From positions 310,001 to 374,000 of the forward strand of contig NZ_JAFNJS010000004.1 of assembly GCF_019024325.1 (NCBI RefSeq): DNA of 64,000 nucleotides. The letters run 5' to 3'. Made by a program: the position numbers and the translations under genes. Source of the DNA: Falsiroseomonas tokyonensis. GTDB taxonomy: Bacteria; Pseudomonadota; Alphaproteobacteria; Acetobacterales; Acetobacteraceae. Of the stretch, positions 9,210-18,048 are shown one piece after another; the first letter of the stretch is position 1; each line of letters begins with the position of its first letter. Under the pieces are notes generated by a model. The model saw only the letters and a list, made by a program, of their open reading frames with translations. It was not told the origin of the DNA and searched no databases.

Positions 9210-10184
9210 TCAGGCCAGGTGGCAGGCTGCGTGGCGGCCGGGGGCGATGGCGCGCAGCGGCGGCGCTTCCTCCGTGCAGCGGGCGAAGGCGAGCGGGCAG
9301 CGGTCGCGGAAAGCGCAGCCGCTGGGCTGGTTCAGCTGGTCCGGCAGCCCGCCGCGGATCGGCAGGTCCCCGCGATCCTGGTCGACGCGCGGCACCGGCA
9401 CGGCGGCGACCAGGGCGCGCGTATAGGGATGCGCGGCGCTCGCGATGACCTCTGCCGTCGGCCCGCTTTCGACGATGCGGCCGAGATACATAACCGCCAC
9501 TTCCTCGCAGACATAGCGGATCAGCGCGAGGTCATGGCTGATATAGATGGCGGCGAGCTGCAGCTCGTCCCGCGCGCGGCGCAGCACGTTCAGCACGCCG
9601 GCGCGCACGGAGACGTCGAGCATCGAGACCGGCTCATCCGCGATGATGGCGCGCGGATGCGTCACCAGGGCGCGCGCCAAGACCACGCGCTGCAACTGCC
9701 CGCCCGACAATTCATGCGGATGGCGGTCAAGATAGGCCTCGGGTGGATCCAGCCGGACGCGCGCCATGGCTTCCAGGATGCGCGCATGGCGCTCCTGCGC
9801 CGGGAGGCCGAAATTGCGCAGCGGTTCCGTCAGTGAGCGGCGGATGGTGAAGCGCGGGTTCAGCGCATCGAAGGGATTCTGGAACACCAGCTGCACGCGG
9901 GACCGGAAGGGCAGCAGGGCGGCGCCACGCAGGGCCGTGACATCCTGCCCCTCGAAGACCACGCTGCCGGAGGTCGGCTCCTCCAGCCGCAAGAGCAGCC
10001 GTGCCGTGGTGGTCTTGCCGCAGCCGCTTTCGCCGACGATGCCCAGCGCCTGGCCAGCGCCGACGGCCAGCGAGACGCCATTCACCGCGCGCAGCACCGG
10101 GCGATGGCCGCGCAGCACATCGGCCATGCGGCGGGAGGCGGGGAAGGCCTTCACCAGGTCATTGGCCGCGATCAGCTGGCCCAT
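9210..10184 (-). CDS. Peptide-type ABC transporter ATP-binding protein (DppF/OppF-like)
   Basis: 324 residues. Walker A GESGCGKTT (51-59), signature LSGGQLQR and Walker B IIADEPVSMLD are present, with a C-terminal oligopeptide/dipeptide transporter domain (CAFRDRCPLAFARC) whose cysteines may bind an Fe-S cluster, as in DppD/DppF proteins. It forms the nucleotide-binding heterodimer with the neighbouring ATPase. Its start overlaps the end of that gene by 13 bp. Confidence 0.93.
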   Translation of the reverse strand: MGQLIAANDLVKAFPASRRMADVLRGHRPVLRAVNGVSLAVGAGQALGIVGESGCGKTTTARLLLRLEEPTSGSVVFEGQDVTALRGAALLPFRSRVQLVFQNPFDALNPRFTIRRSLTEPLRNFGLPAQERHARILEAMARVRLDPPEAYLDRHPHELSGGQLQRVVLARALVTHPRAIIADEPVSMLDVSVRAGVLNVLRRARDELQLAAIYISHDLALIRYVCEEVAVMYLGRIVESGPTAEVIASAAHPYTRALVAAVPVPRVDQDRGDLPIRGGLPDQLNQPSGCAFRDRCPLAFARCTEEAPPLRAIAPGRHAACHLA

Positions 10185-11176
10185 GTCGCCGCCTCCGAGG
10201 CCAGGGGGCGCAGCGCCGGCGCTTCCGCGGCGCGCCAGCAGGCGACGTGATGGTCCGGCGCCTGCTCGACCAGCGCCGGATCCTCGGCACAGCGCGCCAC
10301 GGCAAAGGGGCAGCGCGCGGCAAAACGGCAGCCGCTCGGCGGGTTCAGCAGGGATGGCGGCGCGCCCTCGATCGGCACCAGCTCGCCCCCCGCGCGTTCG
10401 AGATCCGGAAAGGCGTTCATCAGGCCCATGGTATAGGGATGCAGCGGCGCCTCCAGCACCGCGCGCACCGGGCCGCTTTCCACCACGCGCCCGGCATACA
10501 TCACCACGACGCGGTCGCAGGCATAGGCAACCACAGCGACATCATGCGTCACCAGGATCATCGCCAGCCCGAGCCGCGCCTGCAATTCGCGCATCACGTC
10601 CAGGATCTGGCGCTGCACGATGACATCCAGCGCCGTCACCGGCTCATCCGCGATCAGCAGTGCCGGATTAAGTGCGAGGGCCAGCGCGATGGAGGCGCGC
10701 TGGCGCATGCCGCCGGAGAATTGGTGCGGCCAGTCGCGCAGCCGCCCGGAATCCAGGCCGACCAGGGCGAAAAGCTCCGCCGCGCGGGTGCCGGCCTCGG
10801 GGCGGGACAGGCCGCCGCGCTCCACCAGCACTTCCATCATCTGCGCGCCGAGACGCTGCACCGGGTCCAGCGCATTCATCGCTGTCTGCGGCACGAAAGC
10901 CATGCGGCGCCACAGCAGCTTGCGCCGTTCCGCTGCGCTCAGCGTCACGAGGTCCCTGCCCTCGAACACCGCACTACCGGCGGCGATGCTGGCGCTGCGC
11001 GGCATCACGCCCATCAGCGCGCGGCCGAGCGTGGATTTGCCGCAGCCGCTTTCGCCCACGAGGCCGACGATGGAGCGCGCCGGCACATCGAAGCTCGCTC
11101 CATCCACCGCACGCACCGGCCCGGCGGCGGTGCGGTAGTGCACGGCGAGATCCCGCACGGACAGCAGCGCGTCCAT
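10172..11176 (-). CDS. Peptide-type ABC transporter ATP-binding protein (DppD/OppD-like)
   Basis: 334 residues starting at the ATG at 11176, which overlaps the stop of the permease gene as ATGA; an in-frame upstream extension is only permease antisense and was rejected. Walker A GESGCGKST is at 41-49, with signature FSGGMRQR and Walker B LIADEPVTALD. The C-terminal oligopeptide-transporter segment has the cysteine pattern CRFAARCPFAVARC. It is the second ATPase of the importer for the compound processed by this cluster. Confidence 0.93.
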   Translation of the reverse strand: MDALLSVRDLAVHYRTAAGPVRAVDGASFDVPARSIVGLVGESGCGKSTLGRALMGVMPRSASIAAGSAVFEGRDLVTLSAAERRKLLWRRMAFVPQTAMNALDPVQRLGAQMMEVLVERGGLSRPEAGTRAAELFALVGLDSGRLRDWPHQFSGGMRQRASIALALALNPALLIADEPVTALDVIVQRQILDVMRELQARLGLAMILVTHDVAVVAYACDRVVVMYAGRVVESGPVRAVLEAPLHPYTMGLMNAFPDLERAGGELVPIEGAPPSLLNPPSGCRFAARCPFAVARCAEDPALVEQAPDHHVACWRAAEAPALRPLASEAATWAS

Positions 11177-12102
11177 CAATCCCCCAGTTTTGGAAAGAGC
11201 AGCTTCTCGGACCCGCGCGACACCAGGAAGCCCGCCAGCACCAGCAGCACGATGCAGAGGCCGGGCGGAACGAACCAGCTCCACACACCGCGCGACAGGG
11301 CCTGATTCGCAAAGGCGTCCTGCAACATCAGGCCCCAGGAAATGGCAGCGGGGTCGCCGAAGCCGAGGAAGGAGGCGGAGGCCTCCGTCAGGATCGCCCA
11401 GCCGACCGCAATGGAGCCGTAGAGCGCGGCCAGCGGCGCCACCTGCGGGGCGATATGCACGAAGATGATGCGCGGCGTGGAACAGCCGGTGACGCGCGCC
11501 GCCTCCACCCAGCCACGCTCGCGCAGTGACAGGACCTGGGACCGGATGACGCGCGCCGTATTCGGCCAGAGCATCAACGCGACGGAGGCGACGAGGGTGG
11601 TGGTGCCGGGCCGCGTCAGCGCGGAGATCACCAGCACGAAGGGCAGGAAGGGCAGGCCCAGGATGATGTCGGAGATCCGCATGATCACCTTGTCCACCCA
11701 GCCGCCGAGATAGCCCGAGAGCAGTCCCAGAAGCGTGCCGATCACCACGACGAAGAAGGCCGCGGTGACGCCCACCTGCAATGCGGAGCGCGAGCCATGC
11801 ACGAGCTGCGAGAACACGTCCCGCCCGCCCGCCGTGGTGCCCAGGTAGTGGGTGGCGGAAGGCGGCAGGTAGCGGGCCACGCGATAGGCGCCACGGAACA
11901 GGATCTCGCGCGGGTCGTGGGTCGCGATCTGGTCCGCGAAGATCGCCATGACGATGAACAGCAAATAGATGGCCAGGCCCGCAATGGCGAAGGGCTGGCT
12001 GCGCAGGAAGCCGAAGCTCGCGCGCAGGGCGCCGGGCAGCGGCCGGCGCGGCACTGCGCTAGCGCCGGGCACCGACGGACACCCTCGGATCGAGCCAGGC
12101 AT
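11176..12102 (-). CDS. ABC transporter permease (DppC-like)
   Basis: 308 residues: an N-terminal membrane segment (IAGLAIYLLFIVMAIFADQI), a periplasmic loop with HYLGTTAGGRDVFSQLVHG typical of DppC, then five further membrane segments and the inner-membrane EAA loop (EAARVTGCSTPRIIFVHI). It pairs with the DppB-like permease. The ATG at 12102 overlaps the end of that gene by 44 bp; GTG codons slightly downstream, for example at 12072, are plausible alternative starts. Confidence 0.92.
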   Translation of the reverse strand: MPGSIRGCPSVPGASAVPRRPLPGALRASFGFLRSQPFAIAGLAIYLLFIVMAIFADQIATHDPREILFRGAYRVARYLPPSATHYLGTTAGGRDVFSQLVHGSRSALQVGVTAAFFVVVIGTLLGLLSGYLGGWVDKVIMRISDIILGLPFLPFVLVISALTRPGTTTLVASVALMLWPNTARVIRSQVLSLRERGWVEAARVTGCSTPRIIFVHIAPQVAPLAALYGSIAVGWAILTEASASFLGFGDPAAISWGLMLQDAFANQALSRGVWSWFVPPGLCIVLLVLAGFLVSRGSEKLLFPKLGD

Positions 12103-13036
12103 AGAGCAGGTCCGCCACCATATTCATCACCACCAGCACGGCGGAGATCATGATGAAGGCGCCCTGCGCCAGCGGATAATCCGCGCCCTGAACGGCGGAG
12201 ACCAGCACGCGACCGAGGCCGGGCCAGGAGAAGACCGTCTCGATCACCACATTCCCGCCGAAGGAACTGCCGAGGCCGAGCGCGAAGGCGGTGGCCACCG
12301 GCAGCAGCGCATTGCGCGCCGCATGACGCATCACGATGGCCCAGCGCGAAAGCCCCTTCATGCGCGCCATGACGATGAACTCGTCATTCAGCACCTCCAG
12401 CATGGTGGCGCGCATCAGCAGCAGCGGCAGGCCCTGCAGGTAAAGCGCCAAGGTCAGCGCCGGCAGGATCAGGTGCCAGAGGAAATCGGCCGAGGTCATC
12501 CGCGCCCATTCCGAGGCGAATTCCGAGCCCGCCACATTCGCCCCGCCGGAGGGAAAAATGCCCCAGGCGAAGGACAGCCAGGACAGCAGCAGCATGCCCA
12601 GCCAGAACTCCGGCGCCGCGCGCGTGATCAGCGCCGCGGGAATGGCGATGCCCTCGGTGACGGTGCCGCGCGCGAAGGCGAGGAAGGCGCCGGCGACGAT
12701 GCCGAAGGCATAGGCAATGACCAGCGCCGTGACGGTCAGCGCCGCCGTATTCGGCAAGGCCGCCAGCAAAATATCCAGCACCGGCCGCTTCTGCAGGAAG
12801 GAGACGCCGAGGTCCCCGCGCAGCAGGCTGCCGAGATAGATCAGGTATTGCTCCGGCAGCGGCTTGTCGAGACCGAAGGATTGCAGCAGGTCCGCCCGCA
12901 TTTCCTCGCTGAAGGAATCCGAGAGGAAGTTCAGCGTCGGATCGCCCGGCATCAGCCGGAACAGCAGAAAGGTCAGCGTCGCAACCGCCCAGAGCACAAA
13001 GGCGGCATGCGCGACGCGCGCGCCAAATCGCTTCAC
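12059..13036 (-). CDS. ABC transporter permease (DppB-like)
   Basis: About 325 residues from a GTG at 13036, chosen because the typical DppB N-terminus (first membrane helix, then LLFRLMPGDP) begins there and AAAGG lies about 10 bases upstream. An ATG further upstream at 13108 would overlap the binding-protein gene. It has six predicted membrane segments, the large periplasmic loop of DppB, the motif GDLGVSFLQKRPV, and an EAA loop near MARMKGLSRWAIVMRHAARN. It is the second gene of the importer operon. Confidence 0.9.
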   Translation of the reverse strand: MKRFGARVAHAAFVLWAVATLTFLLFRLMPGDPTLNFLSDSFSEEMRADLLQSFGLDKPLPEQYLIYLGSLLRGDLGVSFLQKRPVLDILLAALPNTAALTVTALVIAYAFGIVAGAFLAFARGTVTEGIAIPAALITRAAPEFWLGMLLLSWLSFAWGIFPSGGANVAGSEFASEWARMTSADFLWHLILPALTLALYLQGLPLLLMRATMLEVLNDEFIVMARMKGLSRWAIVMRHAARNALLPVATAFALGLGSSFGGNVVIETVFSWPGLGRVLVSAVQGADYPLAQGAFIMISAVLVVMNMVADLLYAWLDPRVSVGARR

Positions 13037-13052
13037 GAGAGGCGTGTGCCTT

Positions 13053-14756
13053 TCACTGATACGGCGTCGTGGTCTCGCGCACCCCGGCCGGGTAGTGCAG
13101 CCGACCATTCACCACGCGATAGCCCGCCTCCCGCAGCAGGCGCTGCGCCCCGGCGAGATTGCCGCCGGGCACGCGCCCGACGATTCCCTCATCATGCCAG
13201 GCGGCGAGCGCCGGCGAGACCATGGAGTTCGACGGCACGGCCTGGCCGTTCCAGGCGGCGCCCGCCATCATCTCGCGATTCACGGCGGCGGAAAGCGCAC
13301 GGCGGAAGGCAGCGTCGGAGAAGGGCGGGCGGCGCAGGTTCATGCCGACGAACTGGAAGCCGATGTCCACTTCCTCCCGCACGGCGATCATGCGCGGCAT
13401 CTGCGCGGCCATTTCCTTCACCAGGTCGGGGTCGCCGAAATAGTCGGCCAGCACATTGATCTCGCCGCGACGGAAGGCACCGAGCGTGGCTTCCGTATTG
13501 GTGATGATGCGCATGATCCAGCGATCGGCCTTCGGCTTCGCCCAGTGATTCGGATTCGCCTCCAGCACCACTTCCTCATTCACCCGCGAGCGGACGAAGC
13601 GGTAGGGGCCGGAGCCGATCGGGCGCTCCTCGACATAGGATTCCAAATTCTCGGGCCGGTTCTGGTAGTCCGCCAGCACCGGTGCCCAGGTCTTCTTCTG
13701 TACGATGTTCAGCTTGGCGAGCACGGCGATTCGGAAGGCGGCGTCGGGCCGCTTCAGCGTGAAGCGCACGGTCTTCGCATCGGCGGCGACGACGCTGGCG
13801 ATGTTCTGCACGAAGGGGCGGTACATCGGCGATTCGTTACCGACGCCGGGTGCCTCAAAGGAGAAGACGACATCCTCCGCCGTCACCGGGTCGCCATTGT
13901 GGAAGGCCATGCCGTCGCGCAGCGTGCAGATGATGGTCAGCGGGTCAGGCTGCTCAACCTTCTCGGCGGCCCAGGGCTGCGGCAGGCCATCGGGGCCCAC
14001 GCGCATCAGCCGGTCCCAGACCAGGTCGGTCACCCAGCTATCCGGCGCGCCGCTGACGTAGAAGGGGTTCGTCGCTTTCACCGGCTCCGTGCTGTTGACG
14101 ATGATATCGCGCTGCGGGCCGGCCGGCTGCAGGCTGATCCAGTTCCAGAAGTTGCGGATCCCGAGGCCCGCCTGGTTCACCGCGCTGGATTCGACGAAGA
14201 TCTGCTTGTTGAAGGCCTGCAGGTTCACCGGATGCACCAGGAAGGCGTAGGGCTGGTCCTGGTTCACCACCTCCTGCACCTGGCGAACCAACTGCTGGCG
14301 TCGGGCCTGGTCCATCTCGCTGCGCTGCGCCTCGGCCAGGCGGTCATAGGCGGGGTTGTTGTAGCCGACGAAATTGTAGCCGGTGGCGATGTTCGCGGAG
14401 TGCAGCAGGTTATAGACCATCTCGTCAGGATCGCCGCGCTCCGGCCGGCCGACCATCTGCCACATGGTCGCGTCCCAGCGCTGGCGCTCGTACCAGACCA
14501 CCTGGCTCATCTGCTGGTTCGGCAGCGGCCGAAGCTCGATTTGCAGGCCAAGCTTGCGCCATTCCTGTGCAATCAGCTCCGCCGCCTGATAGGCCGCCGG
14601 CGCCGCGGCCTGCGGGCGCGTCAGCAGCACCAGCGGACGGATCGGATCGCCCTGCGCCGCCTGTGCCAAGGCCGAACCGCCGCCGAGAGGCGTCCGCGAC
14701 AGGCCGGCAAGCCCGGCGAGCGATGAGGCGGCGAGCAGCATTGTGCGACGATTCAT
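13053..14756 (-). CDS. ABC transporter substrate-binding protein, family 5 (peptide/nickel type)
   Basis: 567 residues from the ATG at 14756. The N-terminus MNRRTMLLAASSLAGLAGL is a signal peptide with twin arginines, so Tat export is possible. The family-5 features include DGMAFHNGDPVTAEDVVFSF and the C-terminal LREAGYR segment. It captures the substrate in the periplasm for the downstream permeases and ATPases and is the first gene of the long minus-strand operon. Family 5 proteins bind peptides, glutathione, nickel chelates or opines, so the ligand cannot be inferred. The gene is divergent from the M28/M20/hyuB operon. Confidence 0.9.
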   Translation of the reverse strand: MNRRTMLLAASSLAGLAGLSRTPLGGGSALAQAAQGDPIRPLVLLTRPQAAAPAAYQAAELIAQEWRKLGLQIELRPLPNQQMSQVVWYERQRWDATMWQMVGRPERGDPDEMVYNLLHSANIATGYNFVGYNNPAYDRLAEAQRSEMDQARRQQLVRQVQEVVNQDQPYAFLVHPVNLQAFNKQIFVESSAVNQAGLGIRNFWNWISLQPAGPQRDIIVNSTEPVKATNPFYVSGAPDSWVTDLVWDRLMRVGPDGLPQPWAAEKVEQPDPLTIICTLRDGMAFHNGDPVTAEDVVFSFEAPGVGNESPMYRPFVQNIASVVAADAKTVRFTLKRPDAAFRIAVLAKLNIVQKKTWAPVLADYQNRPENLESYVEERPIGSGPYRFVRSRVNEEVVLEANPNHWAKPKADRWIMRIITNTEATLGAFRRGEINVLADYFGDPDLVKEMAAQMPRMIAVREEVDIGFQFVGMNLRRPPFSDAAFRRALSAAVNREMMAGAAWNGQAVPSNSMVSPALAAWHDEGIVGRVPGGNLAGAQRLLREAGYRVVNGRLHYPAGVRETTTPYQ

Positions 14757-14821
14757 GGCGGCTTCCCCGAATGGCACGCCGATGTCAGCACAATCCGTGC
14801 CAGACGCACCATAGATTTGTG

Positions 14822-14843
14822 CGAAACGCGCGATCGCGTTTCG
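14822..14843. promoter_or_regulatory. Inverted repeat in the divergent promoter region (candidate operator)
   Basis: CGAAACGCG-CGAT-CGCGTTTCG: two perfect 9-bp arms with a 4-bp spacer, between the divergent binding-protein gene (start 14756) and the M28-like gene (start 14921). Position and symmetry suit a repressor or activator controlling both operons. The arms resemble LacI-family half-sites (GAAACG/CGTTTC), but no regulator gene is in the cluster, so the assignment is inference. Confidence 0.4.
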
Positions 14844-14920
14844 GCATCAGGCTAGACGGCTTGCGCAATGCGGCCGCTGGTGCTGGCATCTCCCGCCGCG
14901 CCGCGAGAGGGAGCTCACCG

Positions 14921-16660
14921 ATGCCCATCACCACCGAAGAACAGCGCTTCCTGGATGCCATCAGCCTGGATGCACCCTGGGACCTGGTGACCACCTTCGC
15001 TGGCATGCATCGCTGGCGGCCGGAGGATGTGAACAAGGCGGCGGACGTCATCGTGGCGAAGCTGCGCAAGCACGGCATTCCGGTGGAGGTGCATGAGCCG
15101 GAGATCTGCCTTTCGGTGCCGCTCGATGCCTCCGTCACCGCGGGCGGCGTCACCTATCGCGCCAAGCCGCCTTCCTCCGCCCTGCCGGTGCCAGGCGGGC
15201 GCACGGCGCCGCTGGTGAAGCTGGACGCGAATCCGAAGGCGCTGCGCTCCTATTCCCGCGACATCAAGACGCTCTTCGGCGGCTCGATTTCCTCGGTGGA
15301 GGAGGTGAAGCAGAAGGTCGGCGGCAAGATCGTCATCATGCAGGGTTTCGGGAATCCGGCGCTGACCAGCCTGATTGAGGAATGGGGCGGCCTGGGCCTC
15401 ATCGCCGTCAATCCGGGCATCGACATCCATTGGGGTACCTGCACCACCATCTGGGGCAGCCCGGACCTGCACGACCTGCCGCGCAAGCCGAAGATTCCTG
15501 TTGTCGCCGTGAACAACCCGGATGGCCAGAAGCTGATGGCGCTGGCGGAAGCGGGCGGCGAGGCGACCATCATGACGGATATGCAGGAAGGCTGGTTCCC
15601 GCAGAAGATTCCCGTGGTCAACATCCCCGGCGCCGAGGATTCGGAGAAATTCGTGCTGCTGCACGGGCATTACGACAGCTGGGAAGTCGGCGTCGGCGAT
15701 AATGCCACGGGCGATGCGACGATGCTGGAGCTCGCGCGCGTGCTCTGGACGAAGCGCGGCGAGCTGAAGCGCAGCGTGAAGATCGCCTGGTGGCCGGGGC
15801 ATTCGACGGGGCGCTACGCCGGCTCCACCTGGTTCACCGATGCCTTCGCGCTGGAGCTGGACGAAAACTGCCTGGCACAGGTGAATTGCGACAGCCCCGG
15901 CTGCCGCTGGGCCACCAGCTACCACCAGACCCGCGCCTTCACCGAAAGCGCCGCGCTGGCCGTCGGCGCGATCCGCGACGTGGTGCCGGAGGCGGATATC
16001 AAGACCATGCGGCCGCCGCAGGCCGGCGACTATTCCTTCAACAATATCGGCCTGCCCAGCTTCTTCATGCTGTCCAGCACGATGCCGGAGGCGCTGCGCA
16101 AGGAGAAGGGCTACTACGACGTCTCTGGCTGCGGCGCGAATATCGCCTGGCATACGGAGAACGACACGCTGGAGATCGCCGACCAGGCCGTGCTGATGAC
16201 CGACATGAAGATCTATCTTTTGTCGATCCTGCGCATCGTGAATGCGGAGGCGCTGCCCTTCGACTGGACCGCGACCTGCGACGAGTTCGACGCGACCATC
16301 GCAGGCTATGAAAAGGCATCTGCCGGTGCGGCGGATCTTTCGGCGGCGAAGGCTGCGGTCGCAGGACTGCGGGAGGCGCTGGGCACGCTGGCCAAAGCGC
16401 CGATCGCGGCGCGCAATGCGGCCGTGCACGAACTTTCCCGGATTTTGGTGCCGATCAACTACACGCGGGAGGCCCGCTTCGCGCATGACCCGGCCTATAC
16501 CGTGCCGCCCTTGCCCGGCCTCGCTGTGGCGGCGGAACTGCCGCAGCTCGAGGCCGCGCTCCAAAAACCCGCGCAGGTGGAGCTGATGCGCGGCCAAAAC
16601 CGCTTCGTCGCGGCGCTGCGCGCCGCCACGCGCCGCGTGCAGCAGGCCAGCGCGGCATGA
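14921..16660 (+). CDS. M28-family peptidase-like protein with altered active site
   Basis: 579 residues; the ATG at 14921 follows a strong GAGAGGGAG ribosome site. The C-terminal two thirds match M28 (zinc aminopeptidase) folds: HGHYDSW (about 248-254), GVGDNATGD (about 258-266), NCDSPG (about 323-328) and WHTENDT (about 410-416) supply the usual His, bridging Asp, Asp and last His zinc ligands. Where M28 enzymes have GGEEQG (catalytic Glu and ligand Glu), this protein reads WPGHSTGRYAGS, so both glutamates are missing. An insertion-like PA-type segment lies in the first half. It is the first gene of a tightly coupled operon with M20 and hyuB. There is no signal peptide, so it is probably cytosolic. 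Confidence 0.85.
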   Translation: MPITTEEQRFLDAISLDAPWDLVTTFAGMHRWRPEDVNKAADVIVAKLRKHGIPVEVHEPEICLSVPLDASVTAGGVTYRAKPPSSALPVPGGRTAPLVKLDANPKALRSYSRDIKTLFGGSISSVEEVKQKVGGKIVIMQGFGNPALTSLIEEWGGLGLIAVNPGIDIHWGTCTTIWGSPDLHDLPRKPKIPVVAVNNPDGQKLMALAEAGGEATIMTDMQEGWFPQKIPVVNIPGAEDSEKFVLLHGHYDSWEVGVGDNATGDATMLELARVLWTKRGELKRSVKIAWWPGHSTGRYAGSTWFTDAFALELDENCLAQVNCDSPGCRWATSYHQTRAFTESAALAVGAIRDVVPEADIKTMRPPQAGDYSFNNIGLPSFFMLSSTMPEALRKEKGYYDVSGCGANIAWHTENDTLEIADQAVLMTDMKIYLLSILRIVNAEALPFDWTATCDEFDATIAGYEKASAGAADLSAAKAAVAGLREALGTLAKAPIAARNAAVHELSRILVPINYTREARFAHDPAYTVPPLPGLAVAAELPQLEAALQKPAQVELMRGQNRFVAALRAATRRVQQASAA

Positions 16661-18048
16661 CGCGCGAGGCCGCGATCGCCGCCGCGAGCGGGCTGCTGGA
16701 TGATGGCAGCCTGCTGGCGCTGCTTGCCCGGCGCGTCGCCTGCCCGACGCCGAGCCAGGACGCCGATAGCGGCCCCGGCCTGTGGCGCTACCTGGAGCAG
16801 GAGATGGCGCCGGATTTGCGGCGCATCGGCTTCACCTGCAGCATCCATGCGAATCCCACCGGCAAGGGCGGCCCCTTCCTGATCGGCCGGCGCATCGAGG
16901 ACGAGAAGCTGCCGACGCTGCTGACCTATGGCCATGGCGATACGGTGCGCGGGCTGGATGCCGAATGGCATGAGGGGCTCTCGCCCTATGTGCTGACGCA
17001 GCGCGGGGAACGGCTCTACGGCCGCGGCATCGTCGATAACAAGGGGCAGCACTGCTGCAACCTGGCGGCGCTGGAAGCGGTGCTGAAGGTGCGCGGCAGG
17101 CTCGGCTTCAACGTCATCATCCTGCTGGAGACCAGCGAGGAAGTCGGCTCCCCCGGCATCGACGAATTCTGCCGCGCGCATCGGGACGAGTTGCGGGCCG
17201 ATGTGCTGATCGCCTCGGACGGGCCGCGCCTGGTGCCGGATGTGCCGGCGCTGGTGCTCGGCACGCGCGGCGCGCTCAGCATGGATCTGCGCGTGAAGTA
17301 TCGCGAGGGTGGTCACCATTCGGGCAATTGGGGCGGGCTGCTTGCCAATCCCGGTGTGCGGCTGGCGCATGCCATCGCCAGCATCATCGACCGCGACGGC
17401 CATGTGCTGGTGCGCGATATCCTGCCAGAGCGTATCCCCAACAGCGTGCGCGCGGCGCTTGCGCATTGCGCGGTGGATGGCGGCGAGGATGGGCCGGAGA
17501 TCAATCACTGGTGGGGCGAGCGCGGCCTGACTGCCGCCGAGAAAGTCTTCGGCTGGAACACATTCGAGGTTCTCGCCTTCAAATGCGGGCATCCGGAAGC
17601 GCCGGTGAATGCCGTGCCGCCGGAAGCCTTTGCCCGCTGCCAGATTCGCTACACGGTGGACCGGCCGCCCGACACCTTCATCCCGGCCATCCGAAAGCAT
17701 CTTGCCGAGGCAGGCTTCGATGATGTGACGGTGGAGCCGGTGAAATCCGGCGCGGAATGGGCGGCGACGCGGATGGATCCGGACGGGCCCTGGCCACGCT
17801 TCGTCGCGGAGTCGATCCAGCGCAGCACCGGCAAGGCGCCGATGGTCGTGCCGAATGCCGGCGGGTCCCTGCCCAACGACACCTTTGCGGTCACGCTCGG
17901 CCTGCCCACGCTCTACATCCCCCACTCTTACAGCGGCTGTTCGCAGCACGCGCCGAACGAACACGCGCTGCTGCCGCTGATGCGCGAGGGGCTGCAGATC
18001 GCAGCCGGCGTCTTCTGGGATCTGGGCGAGCAGGAATGGCCGAAATGA
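16657..18048 (+). CDS. M20-family metallopeptidase / amidohydrolase
   Basis: 463 residues. The M20 signatures are YGHGDTV (His/Asp ligand pair), GRGIVDNKGQ (bridging Asp), TSEEVGSPG (catalytic and ligand glutamates), SDGP (Asp ligand) and a terminal Gly-Cys-Ser-Gln-His segment bearing the last His. This group includes carboxypeptidases, N-carbamoyl amino-acid hydrolases and deacylases. The start overlaps the preceding stop (ATGA), as does its own end with the next gene, so all three are translationally coupled. In context it could remove the linear acyl or carbamoyl product formed by the HyuAB-type enzyme. Confidence 0.92.
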   Translation: MTREAAIAAASGLLDDGSLLALLARRVACPTPSQDADSGPGLWRYLEQEMAPDLRRIGFTCSIHANPTGKGGPFLIGRRIEDEKLPTLLTYGHGDTVRGLDAEWHEGLSPYVLTQRGERLYGRGIVDNKGQHCCNLAALEAVLKVRGRLGFNVIILLETSEEVGSPGIDEFCRAHRDELRADVLIASDGPRLVPDVPALVLGTRGALSMDLRVKYREGGHHSGNWGGLLANPGVRLAHAIASIIDRDGHVLVRDILPERIPNSVRAALAHCAVDGGEDGPEINHWWGERGLTAAEKVFGWNTFEVLAFKCGHPEAPVNAVPPEAFARCQIRYTVDRPPDTFIPAIRKHLAEAGFDDVTVEPVKSGAEWAATRMDPDGPWPRFVAESIQRSTGKAPMVVPNAGGSLPNDTFAVTLGLPTLYIPHSYSGCSQHAPNEHALLPLMREGLQIAAGVFWDLGEQEWPK

